Source of the DNA: an uncultured Prochlorococcus sp.
GTDB lineage: Bacteria > Cyanobacteriota > Cyanobacteriia > PCC-6307 > Cyanobiaceae
NCBI GenBank assembly: GCA_902627335.1
Contig: CACOIV010000001.1
Coordinates: 1 to 64,000, forward strand
Direction of reading: 5' to 3'
Length of the DNA stretch: 64,000 nucleotides
Under the pieces are notes generated by a model. The model did no database searches, was not told the origin of the DNA, and worked only from the letters and a program-made list of their open reading frames with translations. Made by a program: the position numbers and the translations under genes. Each line of letters begins with the position of its first letter. Position 1 is the first letter of the stretch. Below, one piece after another: positions 20,609 to 31,724 of the stretch.

Positions 20609-21685
20609 ATGAGCGAATACTTATTCTCTATTGTCGAAATAATAATAGGAATTTTTTTACTTTTTATGGGAGGAGAATTTTTTATCCAGGGATCAGTTGC
20701 TTTATCTTTGATTCTTGGAATTCCCCAAATAGTAATTGGTTTAACAGTAGTTGCTCTAGGTACAAGTTCTCCTGAATTATTAGTTAGCCTAAACTCAGTT
20801 TTTAAAGGGAGTGATTCTTTGGCTGCCAGTAATGTCGTCGGAAGTAATATTTTCAATATTTTGGTCGTATTAGGAATCAGCTCCTTAATAACTCCCTTAA
20901 AGGTTAAAAGTAGAATTGTCAGGAGGGATGTACCTTTATTAATAGCTATTTCTTGTTCTGTATGGGCCATGACTTCAACAGGTACCTTAACTTGGCAGGC
21001 AGGCATTTTCCTCTTATTTTGTTTATTATTAAATACTATTTGGGAAATTAATACTATAAATGAAAAAGACGATGATATAAAAACTGCAGAACCAGAAATA
21101 AATGATTTTCCCTTGAGTAATAATTTAGTAAGTACTATCACAAAATTAGTTTTTGGGATGATTCTGCTTAGTTTTGGTGCGAATGTTTTGGTGAGTGGAT
21201 CACAAGAATTAGCAAGAACATTAGGAATAAAAGAAACAATTATTGGTTTAACAATTGTCGCTACAGGCACATCTCTTCCAGAACTAGTGGCCTCTATAGT
21301 TGCTGCATTGAAAGGGAAAACAGACCTTGCTATTGGAAATGTTATTGGAAGCAATTTATTGAATCAACTATTAATACTTGGAAGCTGCACACTCTTTTCG
21401 GGTTTAGGAGGTTTATCAATAAATAGTGATCTTATAAGAACAGACATCCCAATAATGGTTTTAACAACTTTTGCTTGTATGCCAATATTTTGGACAAAAG
21501 GGAAAATAAATAGATTTGAAGGTTTTATTTTATTAAATATTTATATTTTTTATGTTCTAGATAAGATACTACTATTAACAAAATTTAATTTCATAATGGA
21601 ATTTAGAGTTTTTATTATTATTTACTTCTTATTAATTTTTATAAGCCTATTTCTTAAAAAAAGTGCAAGACTAATAAAGAATTAA
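20609..21685 (+). CDS. CaCA-family Ca2+/Na+ antiporter (YrbG-like)
   Basis: ORF 358 aa; two alpha repeats 'VVALGTSSPELLVSL' and 'IVATGTSLPELVASI'. Confidence 0.92.
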   Translation: MSEYLFSIVEIIIGIFLLFMGGEFFIQGSVALSLILGIPQIVIGLTVVALGTSSPELLVSLNSVFKGSDSLAASNVVGSNIFNILVVLGISSLITPLKVKSRIVRRDVPLLIAISCSVWAMTSTGTLTWQAGIFLLFCLLLNTIWEINTINEKDDDIKTAEPEINDFPLSNNLVSTITKLVFGMILLSFGANVLVSGSQELARTLGIKETIIGLTIVATGTSLPELVASIVAALKGKTDLAIGNVIGSNLLNQLLILGSCTLFSGLGGLSINSDLIRTDIPIMVLTTFACMPIFWTKGKINRFEGFILLNIYIFYVLDKILLLTKFNFIMEFRVFIIIYFLLIFISLFLKKSARLIKN

Positions 21686-21691
21686 TTCCAA

Positions 21692-23053
21692 TCAATACAT
21701 AGTTACAAATTCCTCTGAAATTGTTGGATGCAAAGCCATTGTTTCATCAAATTCTCTTTTAGTAATTCCTTTATTCATTGCAATTGAAGCCATTTGAATT
21801 ATCTCTGAAGCAGTTTCCCCAAACATATGACACCCTAAAACTTTATCATCTAATTTGTTTACAACTAATTTGAGCATACATTTTGTTTTAAGTTTTTTAA
21901 AAGTATTAGACATAGGAGTAAACCTACATTTGAAAACTTTAATATTTTCATTTGAGTAAATATTTCTCGCCTCCTCTTCACTTAAACCTACAGATGAAAT
22001 TTCTGGATTTGTAAATACTGCTTTTGGAATAAATTTATAACTAATGCTTCTTTTTTTATTACCAAAATAATTATCAGAAAAAATCCTCCCCTGTTCAATT
22101 GCAACAGGAGTTAAATTAGGTTTATCAATAACATCACCAATAGCAAAGATCGTAGATTGACTTGACTGATTACTTTCATTAACTTCTATAAAACCACCTT
22201 TCATATTTAAACTCACAATATCAAGATTTAAATTGTCAATATTAGGTTCTCTTCCAGAAGCAATAAGAATATTTTCTTCTTTTTTGCTTAAACCTGATTT
22301 AAAAATTAAATCAAAATTTTCATTGTTTTTACTAATAGAAACCAACTCATCTTTAAAAATTAAATTAATTCCAGAAGAAGTCATAGATTCCTGAATAGAC
22401 ATAGATAAATCAGCATCAAAACCATTTAGAAGTTTATGACTTCTTACGAGTTGAGTAACTTTTGTTCCCAAATTATTAAATATACAAGAAAATTCGCAAG
22501 CTATATATCCACCTCCAACTATAAGTAGAGACTTAGGGAAATTATTTAAATTAAATATTTCATTACTTGACCAAGCAAATTCTGCACCAACAATATCAAG
22601 TGATTTTGGTTTTCCCCCAACAGCAATTAAAATTTTTTTGCTTTTTAAAGTTTTTAAAAGTTTATTTGTTTTAGGGCAAATAACTTCTACTTGATTAGTA
22701 TCTTTAAATCTGCCCCAACCTCGAAATACTTTAATATCTAATTTATTTAGTGATTCATAATGTAAATTACTTAATCTTGTGACTTCTTGTTTTACATTTT
22801 TCAGGAGAATACTAGAGTTGAAGGAAAGATTATTAAAGTACAATCCATTCCTCTCTGAATTAATCATATTACTTCTTTCATTAGCCGCATAAACCATTAA
22901 TTTTTTGGGGACACAGCCGCGAACAACACAAGTCCCTCCTATTTGATCACCCTCTATAATTGCCACATTAGCTCCATAACCTGCTGCTCTTTTTGCTGCT
23001 GCTAAACCGCCCGAACCAGCTCCAATTACTATTAAATCAAAATTATGAATCAC
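21692..23053 (-). CDS. gor: glutathione-disulfide reductase
   Basis: ORF 453 aa; 'GAGSGGLAAAKRAA', redox 'GGTCVVRGCVPKK', C-terminal 'HPTISEEF'. Confidence 0.93.
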   Translation of the reverse strand: MIHNFDLIVIGAGSGGLAAAKRAAGYGANVAIIEGDQIGGTCVVRGCVPKKLMVYAANERSNMINSERNGLYFNNLSFNSSILLKNVKQEVTRLSNLHYESLNKLDIKVFRGWGRFKDTNQVEVICPKTNKLLKTLKSKKILIAVGGKPKSLDIVGAEFAWSSNEIFNLNNFPKSLLIVGGGYIACEFSCIFNNLGTKVTQLVRSHKLLNGFDADLSMSIQESMTSSGINLIFKDELVSISKNNENFDLIFKSGLSKKEENILIASGREPNIDNLNLDIVSLNMKGGFIEVNESNQSSQSTIFAIGDVIDKPNLTPVAIEQGRIFSDNYFGNKKRSISYKFIPKAVFTNPEISSVGLSEEEARNIYSNENIKVFKCRFTPMSNTFKKLKTKCMLKLVVNKLDDKVLGCHMFGETASEIIQMASIAMNKGITKREFDETMALHPTISEEFVTMY

Positions 23054-23100
23054 GAAATTTATTTATTTACTATTATATTTTAATTAAATATTGCAAGAAA

Positions 23101-24342
23101 ATGGCATTTAATAAAGTTTTAAGTTGGAAAGATTTAGAAAAATTAGCTATTGAAGAAGGGGATAGAGTAAATGGATTAAATAATTCATATACTAACTTGA
23201 GATTATTTAACAAAAATATAAATGATGCCAAATTAATTTTTTACAGGGATAGACACGCATGGTGCCCCTATTGCCAAAAAATATGGCTTTGGCTCGAATT
23301 CAAAAAAATACCTTATAAGATAGAAAAAATAAATATGTATTGTTATGGCGAAAAGGAGAAGTGGTATCTAAACAAAGTAATCTCAGGTAAATTACCCGCG
23401 ATTGAATTAAATGGTCAAATAATTACTGAAAGCGATAATATAATTGATTTTCTTGAGAAAGAGTACGGCTCTCTTGGTTCATCGATTTATTCAAATCAGC
23501 TTGCCAAAACAAGAAAGATCGAACGCAATATATTCCGCTCATGGTGCGATTGGCTTTGCAGAAGTAATTTCTTTAATTTTGATAATAAACTTAAAAAAAA
23601 TAATATGATTAAGAACTTAGAGGAACTAGAAAAGCTATTAAGACTCTCAAGTTCAGGATTGATTGACCCAGTTAATATAACTCCAAATAAACTACAACCT
23701 GGAACAGGAGATATTATATTTATTCCTTATATAGAGAGAATTAATGCATCTCTTTTTTATTATAAGGGTTACAAATTAAGAAAAGAATTTCCATTAATCA
23801 ATAAATGGATGACGTTATTAGAAAGTGAAAATACGTATACTGCTTCTCAAGGTGATTTTCATACTCACTCTCATGATTTACCTCCTCAAATGGGAGGATG
23901 TTTTAAAGATATAAATAAGACGCAAGAAAATTTTTCAAGACTTGTTGACTCTGGAGAGGGCGCAGGCAATTTAGAAATAAATAAAGAATTAGATAGTAAT
24001 TACTATAAGAAAATTGCTCTGGCTAGAGTAATTAAGCACAAAAATAATATTATTAATATAAATCCTTGCGAAAATAATTCATTCGATTTTGCATTAAGAT
24101 CTGCTCTTACTTATTTAATTAATAATGAATTAAATAAACCTGACAATAATTCTGGTATCGGGCTAAGGTATTTACGAGATAGGATTTCAGTCCCTAGAGA
24201 TATGCCGCTGATTTCAGCAAGATTACTTAGGAAATCACTAGAAAAAGTTGCATCTATTTGTAATCCTGGTGATATTTATAAAATTCCAATAAAACATAGA
24301 TATGATCAAAATCCCAATAATTTTATTTTAAGTGAAAATTAA
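23101..24342 (+). CDS. glutathione S-transferase family protein
   Basis: 'HAWCPYCQKIWLWLEFKKIPYKIEKINM' thioredoxin-like GST N-domain; start moved to MAFNKVL. Confidence 0.85.
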   Translation: MAFNKVLSWKDLEKLAIEEGDRVNGLNNSYTNLRLFNKNINDAKLIFYRDRHAWCPYCQKIWLWLEFKKIPYKIEKINMYCYGEKEKWYLNKVISGKLPAIELNGQIITESDNIIDFLEKEYGSLGSSIYSNQLAKTRKIERNIFRSWCDWLCRSNFFNFDNKLKKNNMIKNLEELEKLLRLSSSGLIDPVNITPNKLQPGTGDIIFIPYIERINASLFYYKGYKLRKEFPLINKWMTLLESENTYTASQGDFHTHSHDLPPQMGGCFKDINKTQENFSRLVDSGEGAGNLEINKELDSNYYKKIALARVIKHKNNIININPCENNSFDFALRSALTYLINNELNKPDNNSGIGLRYLRDRISVPRDMPLISARLLRKSLEKVASICNPGDIYKIPIKHRYDQNPNNFILSEN

Positions 24343-24347
24343 GATGA

Positions 24348-25730
24348 TCACATTTTTTTTCTTGAGTCAATTTGCAATAAATCCCTTACTTTTTGAACTT
24401 GACTAGCAACACTAGGATCACTTGATAATTTCTTCTCAACTTGATCAATTGCGTACATAACTGTTGTATGGTCTTTACCTCCAAATTCATCTCCAATTCT
24501 TGGCAAACTTAAATCTGTTCCATGCCTCATCAGATACATTCCAATTTGCCTCGCTTGGCTAACAGGCTTTCTTCTGCTGGAACTAATTAATTCATCTGCT
24601 GAAACTTCAAAAAACTCAGAAACTTTTTTAATAACCTGTTTTGGAGTAACAACCACACCAACACTATTTGGATCAAGCATTGGAGCAATGGACTGAACAG
24701 TCATGGGTAATCCAGTTATTGAGGCAAAAGCCACTGCTCTAGTAAAAGCACCTTCTAATTCTCTTATATTGGAAGTGAATCTCCCAGCTATAAATTGAAT
24801 AAGATCTCTTGGTAAACTCATCTTTTCATGTTCAGCCTTTTTTTGTAATATTGCCATTCTTGTTTCTATATCAGGTGGCTGTATATCTGCAATTAATCCC
24901 ATTGAAAATCTAGAAATCAATCTCTCCTGTAATCTTGGTATCTGGCTTGGTGGCCTATCACTAGCAATAACTATTTGCTTTCCGGCTTCATGTAGAGCAT
25001 TGAAAGTATGGAAAAATTCTTCTTGAGTATATTCTTTCCCTTCAAGGAATTGAATATCATCAATAAGAATTAAGTCAGCTGCCCTATATTTATTTCTAAA
25101 AGCCTGCATTCCATCTTTTCGAATTGATACTATTAGATCATTTGTAAAAGTTTCAGTTGACACGTATGAAACTTTTGCTTCTGGATCAATTTCTAAACGA
25201 TAATGACCTATTGCCTGCATTAAATGCGTTTTCCCAAGTCCTACTCCTCCACAAATAAATAAAGGATTAAACTCTCTCCCTGGAGATTCAGCAACTGCCA
25301 GAGCAGCAGCATGTGCCATCCTACTATTAGGACCTACAACAAACCTATTAAATACATAACGTAAATTAAGATATGGTGTTATTTTCGTTTTTTTAATTAA
25401 AGATTTAGTTTGATTTGTTGCCAGACCTGAAGAACTAGTATTGCTACTAGATTGATTTGAGGATTGAATATCTGGATTGTTTGAGTTTTCAGACTTAAAT
25501 ATTACTTTTACAGGCTCACCACAAACTTCTTCCGCAGCCTTTTCAATTGTTACGCAATAATTTTTTCTTAACCAATCGCTTGAAAATGAGTTAGGGGCAA
25601 TAAGCGTTAAAAGGCCATTCTCAAAACATCTAAATTTTGCTGGTCTAATCCAAGTCTCAAATGATGGTTTACTTAAATTTTTTTGAAGTGATTTTTGAAC
25701 TTCTGCCCAAATAAGATTTTTAGTTTTCAC
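24348..25730 (-). CDS. dnaA: chromosomal replication initiator protein
   Basis: ORF 460 aa; '[15 protein letters not shown]', '[13 protein letters not shown]', '[11 protein letters not shown]'. Confidence 0.98.
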   Translation of the reverse strand: MKTKNLIWAEVQKSLQKNLSKPSFETWIRPAKFRCFENGLLTLIAPNSFSSDWLRKNYCVTIEKAAEEVCGEPVKVIFKSENSNNPDIQSSNQSSSNTSSSGLATNQTKSLIKKTKITPYLNLRYVFNRFVVGPNSRMAHAAALAVAESPGREFNPLFICGGVGLGKTHLMQAIGHYRLEIDPEAKVSYVSTETFTNDLIVSIRKDGMQAFRNKYRAADLILIDDIQFLEGKEYTQEEFFHTFNALHEAGKQIVIASDRPPSQIPRLQERLISRFSMGLIADIQPPDIETRMAILQKKAEHEKMSLPRDLIQFIAGRFTSNIRELEGAFTRAVAFASITGLPMTVQSIAPMLDPNSVGVVVTPKQVIKKVSEFFEVSADELISSSRRKPVSQARQIGMYLMRHGTDLSLPRIGDEFGGKDHTTVMYAIDQVEKKLSSDPSVASQVQKVRDLLQIDSRKKM

Positions 25731-25903
25731 AATATTTTCCTATAGGTTTTTAATCTAGTAGCATTTTCTAGATTGGCCATTAAGTCATTACAAGATGATG
25801 TGAAATTAAAACTTTCTTCACAAAAAAGTCCTTCTTTTACATAAATTTGTATATTTTTTTAACCCTATAAGATTTATCATATTAATAAATTCTTTAGATC
25901 CGA

Positions 25904-26548
25904 TTGAATAAACCTCTACTGATAATTATGACAAAATGGCCGAGATATGGTCATTGCAAAACCAGATTATCAAAAGATGTTGGGAAAAATAATGCCTTAC
26001 TTATTCAGATAATGATGCTTCAACATACAATTTCAGTTGCAAAATCTTTATTTGAAAAAAATATTTTAGATATATCTCTTGCGATCTCTGGGATTGGATT
26101 TAAAAGTAGCAAAAGATGGTGTCAACAGTTAGGTCTAAAAGATTTTTATTTGCAAGGCAAGGGTTCTCTAGGTGAGAGAATGAGAAGGCAAATTCTTAAA
26201 CATCAAAAAAATTCCTTTTTAAACAAAGAAAGACCTTTAATATTTATTGGAACTGATCTTCCAAATTTATGCCATATAGAACTTCTAGAAACTATATATA
26301 AACTTAAATCCAGCGAGGTTGTTATTGGCCCTTCAAGTGATGGAGGTTATTGGTTAATAGCTTTTTCTGAAACAATATTATCGAATAATTTATTTTATCC
26401 ATTTATAGATATAAAGTGGAGTACATCAAATGTTTTACAAAAAACAATTGATAATCTAAACAAAATAAATTTAAAAATTGATTATTTAAATAATAAAATA
26501 GACATCGATAACATTCAAGATCTTGTTAAAGTCTGTTATGGAAAATAA
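25904..26548 (+). CDS. DUF2064 / TIGR04282-like (arsenosugar biosynthesis-associated) glycosyltransferase-like protein
   Basis: ORF 214 aa, TTG start; 'MTKWPRYGHCKTRLSKDVG', 'IGTDLPNL', 'GPSSDGGYWLIAF'. Confidence 0.82.
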   Translation: MNKPLLIIMTKWPRYGHCKTRLSKDVGKNNALLIQIMMLQHTISVAKSLFEKNILDISLAISGIGFKSSKRWCQQLGLKDFYLQGKGSLGERMRRQILKHQKNSFLNKERPLIFIGTDLPNLCHIELLETIYKLKSSEVVIGPSSDGGYWLIAFSETILSNNLFYPFIDIKWSTSNVLQKTIDNLNKINLKIDYLNNKIDIDNIQDLVKVCYGK

Positions 26549-27230
26549 GATTCTTTCAATAATAATACCTACACTTAACGAATCAAAAAACTTACCTCTT
26601 CTTTTATCAGATTTATCGGAATTCAGGAACTCTGAAATACTCATAATAGATTCTTTCAGTAAAGACAAAACAAAAGAAATAGCCTCAATTTATGGGGCAA
26701 AATTTTATCAATTAAATCAGAAGAATAGGGGCTTACAGATGAATTTTGGAGCCAAAAAAGCCACAGGGAAATGGTTTCTTTTCATACATGCAGATTCAAG
26801 ATTAAAAGAAAATTGGTCAGAAGAAGTAAATTTAATAATGCAAAAAGAATCTCCATTAGTTTATTTTTTTAAATTTAAGATAAATAGCAAGAAAAAAACC
26901 TTTAGGATTTTGGAATTTCTAGTAAATATGAGATGTTTCTTTTTTAAAGATCCTTATGGAGACCAAGGTTTACTAATAGAAAAAAATAAATATTTAAAAA
27001 ATGAGGGTTTTAAAAAAATTCCTTTAATGGAGGATATTGAATTTATAAAAAGAATTAAAAAGAGAGAAGATCTTGTATGCTTGAAAAATTCAATTTATAC
27101 AAGTAGTAGAAAATGGGACAAATATAATTTTTTAATTCAATCTTTTAAAAATTGGAAATTAAGAAAAAGATGGTTAAGGGGTGATCCTATTGATTTGGTA
27201 TACAAGGATTACTATAATTCAAAAGATTAA
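26538..27230 (+). CDS. TIGR04283-like (arsenosugar biosynthesis-associated) family 2 glycosyltransferase
   Basis: 'LSIIIPTLNESKNLPLLL', 'NRGLQMNFGAKKATGKWFLFIHADSRL'; overlaps previous CDS by 11 bp. Confidence 0.85.
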   Translation: MENKILSIIIPTLNESKNLPLLLSDLSEFRNSEILIIDSFSKDKTKEIASIYGAKFYQLNQKNRGLQMNFGAKKATGKWFLFIHADSRLKENWSEEVNLIMQKESPLVYFFKFKINSKKKTFRILEFLVNMRCFFFKDPYGDQGLLIEKNKYLKNEGFKKIPLMEDIEFIKRIKKREDLVCLKNSIYTSSRKWDKYNFLIQSFKNWKLRKRWLRGDPIDLVYKDYYNSKD

Positions 27231-27757
27231 TTCGCGTACCAAAAAGCACATTTTGTACCTTTAGGCTCCAATGTCCAACCCTGATTTTTGTAAAACCTGA
27301 CAACACCTGCATCTGCAAATAAAGTTACTTTGCTAATACCGCTTATCTTTAATTCCCTCAAGATATATTTCATTATCTCTTTTCCAAGACCTAGTCCCTG
27401 ATAAACAGGATTAACTGCAACATCCCAAATAGTTGCTTCCAAGATCCCATCTCCAGTGCATCTTGCGAATCCTACTAATCTTGGAAATTTTTCATCATGC
27501 TTCCATAACCCAACAACAAGAATACTAAACTGAAGGGCTCTTTTAACTCTCCTAATGGGTCTTCTGCTCCAACCAACAGTTTGAAGTAATTGATCAAGTT
27601 CAATAAGATCTAACTCTTTTAATTTACTACAAACAAAAATAGAATTATCATTTTTAAGAGTGAAATCAAATGAGTCTGCACCATAAAATTTTTCTAAGAC
27701 GCTCTTATCTAAAACATTTGTCTTTTTTAATGCTGACCTTCTATTTCCTAAAATCAT
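27227..27757 (-). CDS. GNAT family N-acetyltransferase (Ycf52-like)
   Basis: ORF 176 aa; 'DVAVNPVYQGLGLGKEIMKYIL'. Confidence 0.88.
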   Translation of the reverse strand: MILGNRRSALKKTNVLDKSVLEKFYGADSFDFTLKNDNSIFVCSKLKELDLIELDQLLQTVGWSRRPIRRVKRALQFSILVVGLWKHDEKFPRLVGFARCTGDGILEATIWDVAVNPVYQGLGLGKEIMKYILRELKISGISKVTLFADAGVVRFYKNQGWTLEPKGTKCAFWYAN

Positions 27758-29550
27758 TACAAATTAGCAAATCCTTTTTCTTGAAGCTCAGAAAGCTGAA
27801 AATATAGACCTTTTTTTTCTCTAAGCTCCTCATGAGTACCCTCTTCAAAAAGAGTACCTGATTTAAGAACAAGAATTTTATCTGAGTTTTCAATAGTTGC
27901 TAATCTATGAGCAATAACTAAAGCTGTTCTTTTTTCCAATATTTTGTTTAGATCTTTTTGCAAGGTGGCTTCAGTTGATGGATCCATAAAAGCTGTAGCC
28001 TCATCCATAATTAAAATTTTAGGATTTCTTATTGCGACTCTTGCAACAGACAGTAATTGCCTTTCTCCGGAGGATAAATTACCTCCTCTTTCTCTTAAAT
28101 AAGTATTCAAACCATTAGGTAGTTTTTTTAGTAAATTATTTAATCCTAATTTTTTACAAATTTTTTCAAGCTCTTTATTATTAATTTTGCTACTTAGTTT
28201 CAAATTATCTGCAACATTACCACTAAAAATAAACGTATCTTGTAATACAACCCCCAACATATCTCTAAGATCTCTTATTGGAATTTGTTTAATATTTATA
28301 TCATCTATAAGTATTTCTCCTTTTTGAGGCTCATAAAGTCTACATAGTAATCTTATTAAAGTTGTTTTTCCTGACCCAGTAGGACCAACAAAGGCAATAT
28401 GTTCACCAGGTTTGACAGTAAAAGACAAATCTTTAAGTACATATTCATTTTTTTTATAATAAAAATAAACATTCCTAAACTCAATTTTCCCTTTAAAGTG
28501 AAATTTATTGAGTCGTTTATTTTGTATATTGTAATCCTTTTGTATATCTTTAATATCTATTTCCTCTTCTAACAATTCATTAATTCTTTCTATTGCTGTA
28601 AGTCCTCCTTGAATTTGAGTAAAACGCTCCGCCAATTGTCTCAAAGGTTCAAAAAGTCGTTGGGAGTAAAGAATAAAAGTTGTTAGAGTACCTAAACCTA
28701 TATTCCCCGAAGTAACAAAGTAACCTCCTATTGCGAGCACAAGAGAAACTGCAGCGAGAGAGATCCACTCTATGAATGCAGAGATACTACTATCATAAAA
28801 GATAGTTCCATCTACAGCTCTTCTGTATAATTGCCCGGTTTTGTTAAACTTATTGCTATTAAAGCTCTCCCTTCTAAACATTTGTACAACTTCTAAACCT
28901 TGCAAATTTTCTTGGAAATCAGAATTTAACTGAGATAATTCTTCTCTTACTTGATAATTTGCTTTTCGATATCGTTTTTGAAGCCAAATAATAAACCATG
29001 ACACTGGTATTTGAGTCAAAAGGAGAATAATAGCTAAACCTTTATCTATTGATAGCATAGTTAATGAAATCACTATTAAACTTACAAAATCTGCGATAAC
29101 ACCTACTGCTCCACTTCCAAATACTTCAGATAAAGCATCAACATCATTCGTTAATCTCGTTAACAATTTCCCAACGGGCATTTTATCGTGAAAGCGTAAT
29201 GATAGTGCCATTGAATGATCAAAAAGGTCTCTTCTTATTCTTGCTGTCAATTTTTGTCCAACAGCTTGGATATTGTAGGTTTGATAACCCTGCAATATTA
29301 AACGTAAAACGACAGAAATAAATAGACTTAATATTATTAAATTTATTGACTGACCTATAAAAATTTTACTTAACCAGACATCAGAACTCTCATTTTTTAA
29401 AACAGTAATCGCCTGCCCTACAAGCAATGGTTGTATTGCTCCCGCGAAAGCAACTGGGATCAAGACTATTACAACAAGGTATAACGATTTCTTATCTTTG
29501 GTTAAATATTTACCTAACCTTTTTATCCTTTTAAAATCTTTAAAAAACAT
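27757..29550 (-). CDS. ABC transporter, fused permease and ATPase (multidrug/lipid exporter type)
   Basis: ORF 597 aa; Walker A 'GPTGSGKTTLIRLL', signature 'LSSGERQLLSVAR', Walker B 'ILIMDEAT'. Confidence 0.95.
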   Translation of the reverse strand: MFFKDFKRIKRLGKYLTKDKKSLYLVVIVLIPVAFAGAIQPLLVGQAITVLKNESSDVWLSKIFIGQSINLIILSLFISVVLRLILQGYQTYNIQAVGQKLTARIRRDLFDHSMALSLRFHDKMPVGKLLTRLTNDVDALSEVFGSGAVGVIADFVSLIVISLTMLSIDKGLAIILLLTQIPVSWFIIWLQKRYRKANYQVREELSQLNSDFQENLQGLEVVQMFRRESFNSNKFNKTGQLYRRAVDGTIFYDSSISAFIEWISLAAVSLVLAIGGYFVTSGNIGLGTLTTFILYSQRLFEPLRQLAERFTQIQGGLTAIERINELLEEEIDIKDIQKDYNIQNKRLNKFHFKGKIEFRNVYFYYKKNEYVLKDLSFTVKPGEHIAFVGPTGSGKTTLIRLLCRLYEPQKGEILIDDINIKQIPIRDLRDMLGVVLQDTFIFSGNVADNLKLSSKINNKELEKICKKLGLNNLLKKLPNGLNTYLRERGGNLSSGERQLLSVARVAIRNPKILIMDEATAFMDPSTEATLQKDLNKILEKRTALVIAHRLATIENSDKILVLKSGTLFEEGTHEELREKKGLYFQLSELQEKGFANL

Positions 29551-30195
29551 CTAATTTTTTTTATCACTAAATGATTCTATTGATAAAATCAAATCTTGGA
29601 GAGGTTTATTATCTATTCTCATCGAAAGTGGATTAGCAACCAATCTTGCTGTTGAGTGATAAATATCATCAATTTTTATCAATCCATTATCTTTTAACGT
29701 TTTACCAGTTGCTACTAAATCTACTATGGCCTCAGCCATACCTGTAATTGGACCTAATTCAACAGAACCTGTTAAATGAACAATTTCTACTGGAATATTT
29801 AATTTTTCAAAATATAGTCGTGCAGTTTTTACAAATTTACTAGCAACATAACAATTAGGAGGAAGGTCAGTTGGTTTTAAATATCCGCTATCTTTTTTTA
29901 CAGCTAACGACATTGAGCAACCTCCGAATCCCAAATCTATCAATTTAGCAATTTCTGCATCTGACTCTTGCAAAACATCAAATCCAACTATTCCTAGGTC
30001 GGCTTGTCCATAACTTACATAAACAGGAACATCACCGTTTCTAACCAATAAAGCTTTGGCCTTTTTACACTTCGACTCTATAGTTAAGGATCTATTCTCT
30101 ACAAGTAAAGCCTCAGAGAAATCTAAACCTGCCTTTTTAAATATTGAAATTGAATCTTTTAACAGTGCACCCTTAGCTAAAGCTATAGTAATCAT
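29551..30195 (-). CDS. hisG: ATP phosphoribosyltransferase (short form)
   Basis: ORF 214 aa; '[15 protein letters not shown]', 'GLADLG'-like '[14 protein letters not shown]'. Confidence 0.95.
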   Translation of the reverse strand: MITIALAKGALLKDSISIFKKAGLDFSEALLVENRSLTIESKCKKAKALLVRNGDVPVYVSYGQADLGIVGFDVLQESDAEIAKLIDLGFGGCSMSLAVKKDSGYLKPTDLPPNCYVASKFVKTARLYFEKLNIPVEIVHLTGSVELGPITGMAEAIVDLVATGKTLKDNGLIKIDDIYHSTARLVANPLSMRIDNKPLQDLILSIESFSDKKN

Positions 30196-30241
30196 AGTTT
30201 GGATATTTTCTATCTTAAATTTAGTTAATTCTAAGGTAATA

Positions 30242-30985
30242 ATGTCATTTAATAAAGATCAAAATATAACTGGTTTGCCAGTTTTGCAAGATAATATTAT
30301 TTGGCTTTTGGTTAAAAACAAATCAGTTGTTGTAGTTGATCCAGCTATTGCTGAGCCTGTTATTCATTGGATCAAGAAAAGAGATCTAGATTTATTTGCA
30401 ATTTTTCAAACTCATCACCATGAAGATCATATAGGAGGTACACAAAAATTAATAAATGAATGGCCTGATGTGAAGGTAATCGCTTCACATAAGGATAGAA
30501 AACGTATTCCTTTTCAAAACATTTCAGTAAAAGATGGAGATACAATAAACATTTTGAATAAAAAATTTAAGATAATTGAAGTTATTGGCCATACAAATTC
30601 ACACATTTCATTTTATTCGAAAGATTTTCATAATCCAATTCTTTTTATTGGAGATACATTATTTTCAGGAGGCTGCGGGAGAATATTTGAAGGAACCCAT
30701 GAACAAATGTTCAAATCATTAAAAAGAATTTCACTTTTGCCAATAGATACAATTATTTATTGTGCTCATGAGTATACGAAATCAAATCTTCAATGGGCAC
30801 TTGAAATATCTCCTAATGATTCCTTGATTAAAGAAAAACTATTAGAGGTTGAACAAAAAATTAATTCAAATAAATTAACAATACCCACCACCCTAAAGGA
30901 GGAAATGAATATAAATCTTTTCTTAAAAGCAAAAAACTTAAAAGAATTTAGTTATTTAAGAGCAAAAAAAGATAACTGGGCCTAA
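30242..30985 (+). CDS. gloB: hydroxyacylglutathione hydrolase (glyoxalase II)
   Basis: '[10 protein letters not shown]' metallo-beta-lactamase motif; start moved to MSFNKDQ. Confidence 0.93.
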   Translation: MSFNKDQNITGLPVLQDNIIWLLVKNKSVVVVDPAIAEPVIHWIKKRDLDLFAIFQTHHHEDHIGGTQKLINEWPDVKVIASHKDRKRIPFQNISVKDGDTINILNKKFKIIEVIGHTNSHISFYSKDFHNPILFIGDTLFSGGCGRIFEGTHEQMFKSLKRISLLPIDTIIYCAHEYTKSNLQWALEISPNDSLIKEKLLEVEQKINSNKLTIPTTLKEEMNINLFLKAKNLKEFSYLRAKKDNWA

Positions 30986-31009
30986 ATTAAAAAAGTTAAT
31001 AATAAAAAA

Positions 31010-31402
31010 ATGTCTTCACCTATCCCAATCTGCACTAACTTGGCACCAGATCCTGTCGGACCATATAATCAAGCAATTAAAGCAGGTAACTTTATATTTT
31101 GTTCTGGACAAATAGCAATAAATCCAAAGTCTAATTCTATAGATTGTCTTGGTGATATAGAGCAAGAGACTATTCAAGTTATTGAAAATTTAAAAGAGGT
31201 ACTTAAAGCAGCTAATGCTGATTTAACAAGTGTGATAAAAACAACAATTTTTCTTACAGATTTAAAAAATTTTAATGTTGTAAATTCGATTTATGAAAAG
31301 TACTTTAATGGTAACGATGCTCCTGCGAGAGCTTGTGTTGAAGTATCTTCATTACCTAAAGGTGTATTAATTGAAATTGATTGTGTAGCATACATTCATT
31401 AA
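31010..31402 (+). CDS. ridA: RidA family reactive intermediate deaminase
   Basis: ORF 130 aa; 'PVGPYNQAIKAGNFIFCSGQ', 'PARACVEVSSLPKG'. Confidence 0.93.
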   Translation: MSSPIPICTNLAPDPVGPYNQAIKAGNFIFCSGQIAINPKSNSIDCLGDIEQETIQVIENLKEVLKAANADLTSVIKTTIFLTDLKNFNVVNSIYEKYFNGNDAPARACVEVSSLPKGVLIEIDCVAYIH

Positions 31403-31487
31403 TAAAAAATTTTATGTAGAAAATTAATGTTGATAACTTTTATGGGACAGTTTTGTTTTAAATTAATAATTAACCGTAAGCCTATCT

Positions 31488-31715
31488 ATGTCTACAGCAA
31501 ATCTAAATATAGATGAATTAGAAGCAGGTTACCCATTATTCTGTAAAGCCCTAAGATTATTAATTCTTAAAGGTAGAACCATCAAAGAAATTCAAAGAAC
31601 AGTCTGCTGGGGACATTTAGAGACACTTAATAGATGTCTTCCTGGGAGATATAAAGCACCCTCTTATTTAATGGCTTTAATTAAGAGAGATATAGAAAAG
31701 CCAAATAATTATTAG
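31488..31715 (+). CDS. conserved hypothetical protein
   Basis: ORF 75 aa, coding-like composition. Confidence 0.55.
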   Translation: MSTANLNIDELEAGYPLFCKALRLLILKGRTIKEIQRTVCWGHLETLNRCLPGRYKAPSYLMALIKRDIEKPNNY

Positions 31716-31724
31716 TTTTGATTT

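Noticed and set aside
20563-21354. 263-aa minus-strand ORF
   Set aside because: Fully antisense to the CaCA antiporter; composition (I/L/P/T-rich) is that of a shadow ORF.
25731-25903. Replication origin next to dnaA
   Set aside because: I see no cluster of DnaA boxes (TTATCCACA-like) in the flanks, and in many cyanobacteria the origin is not next to dnaA.
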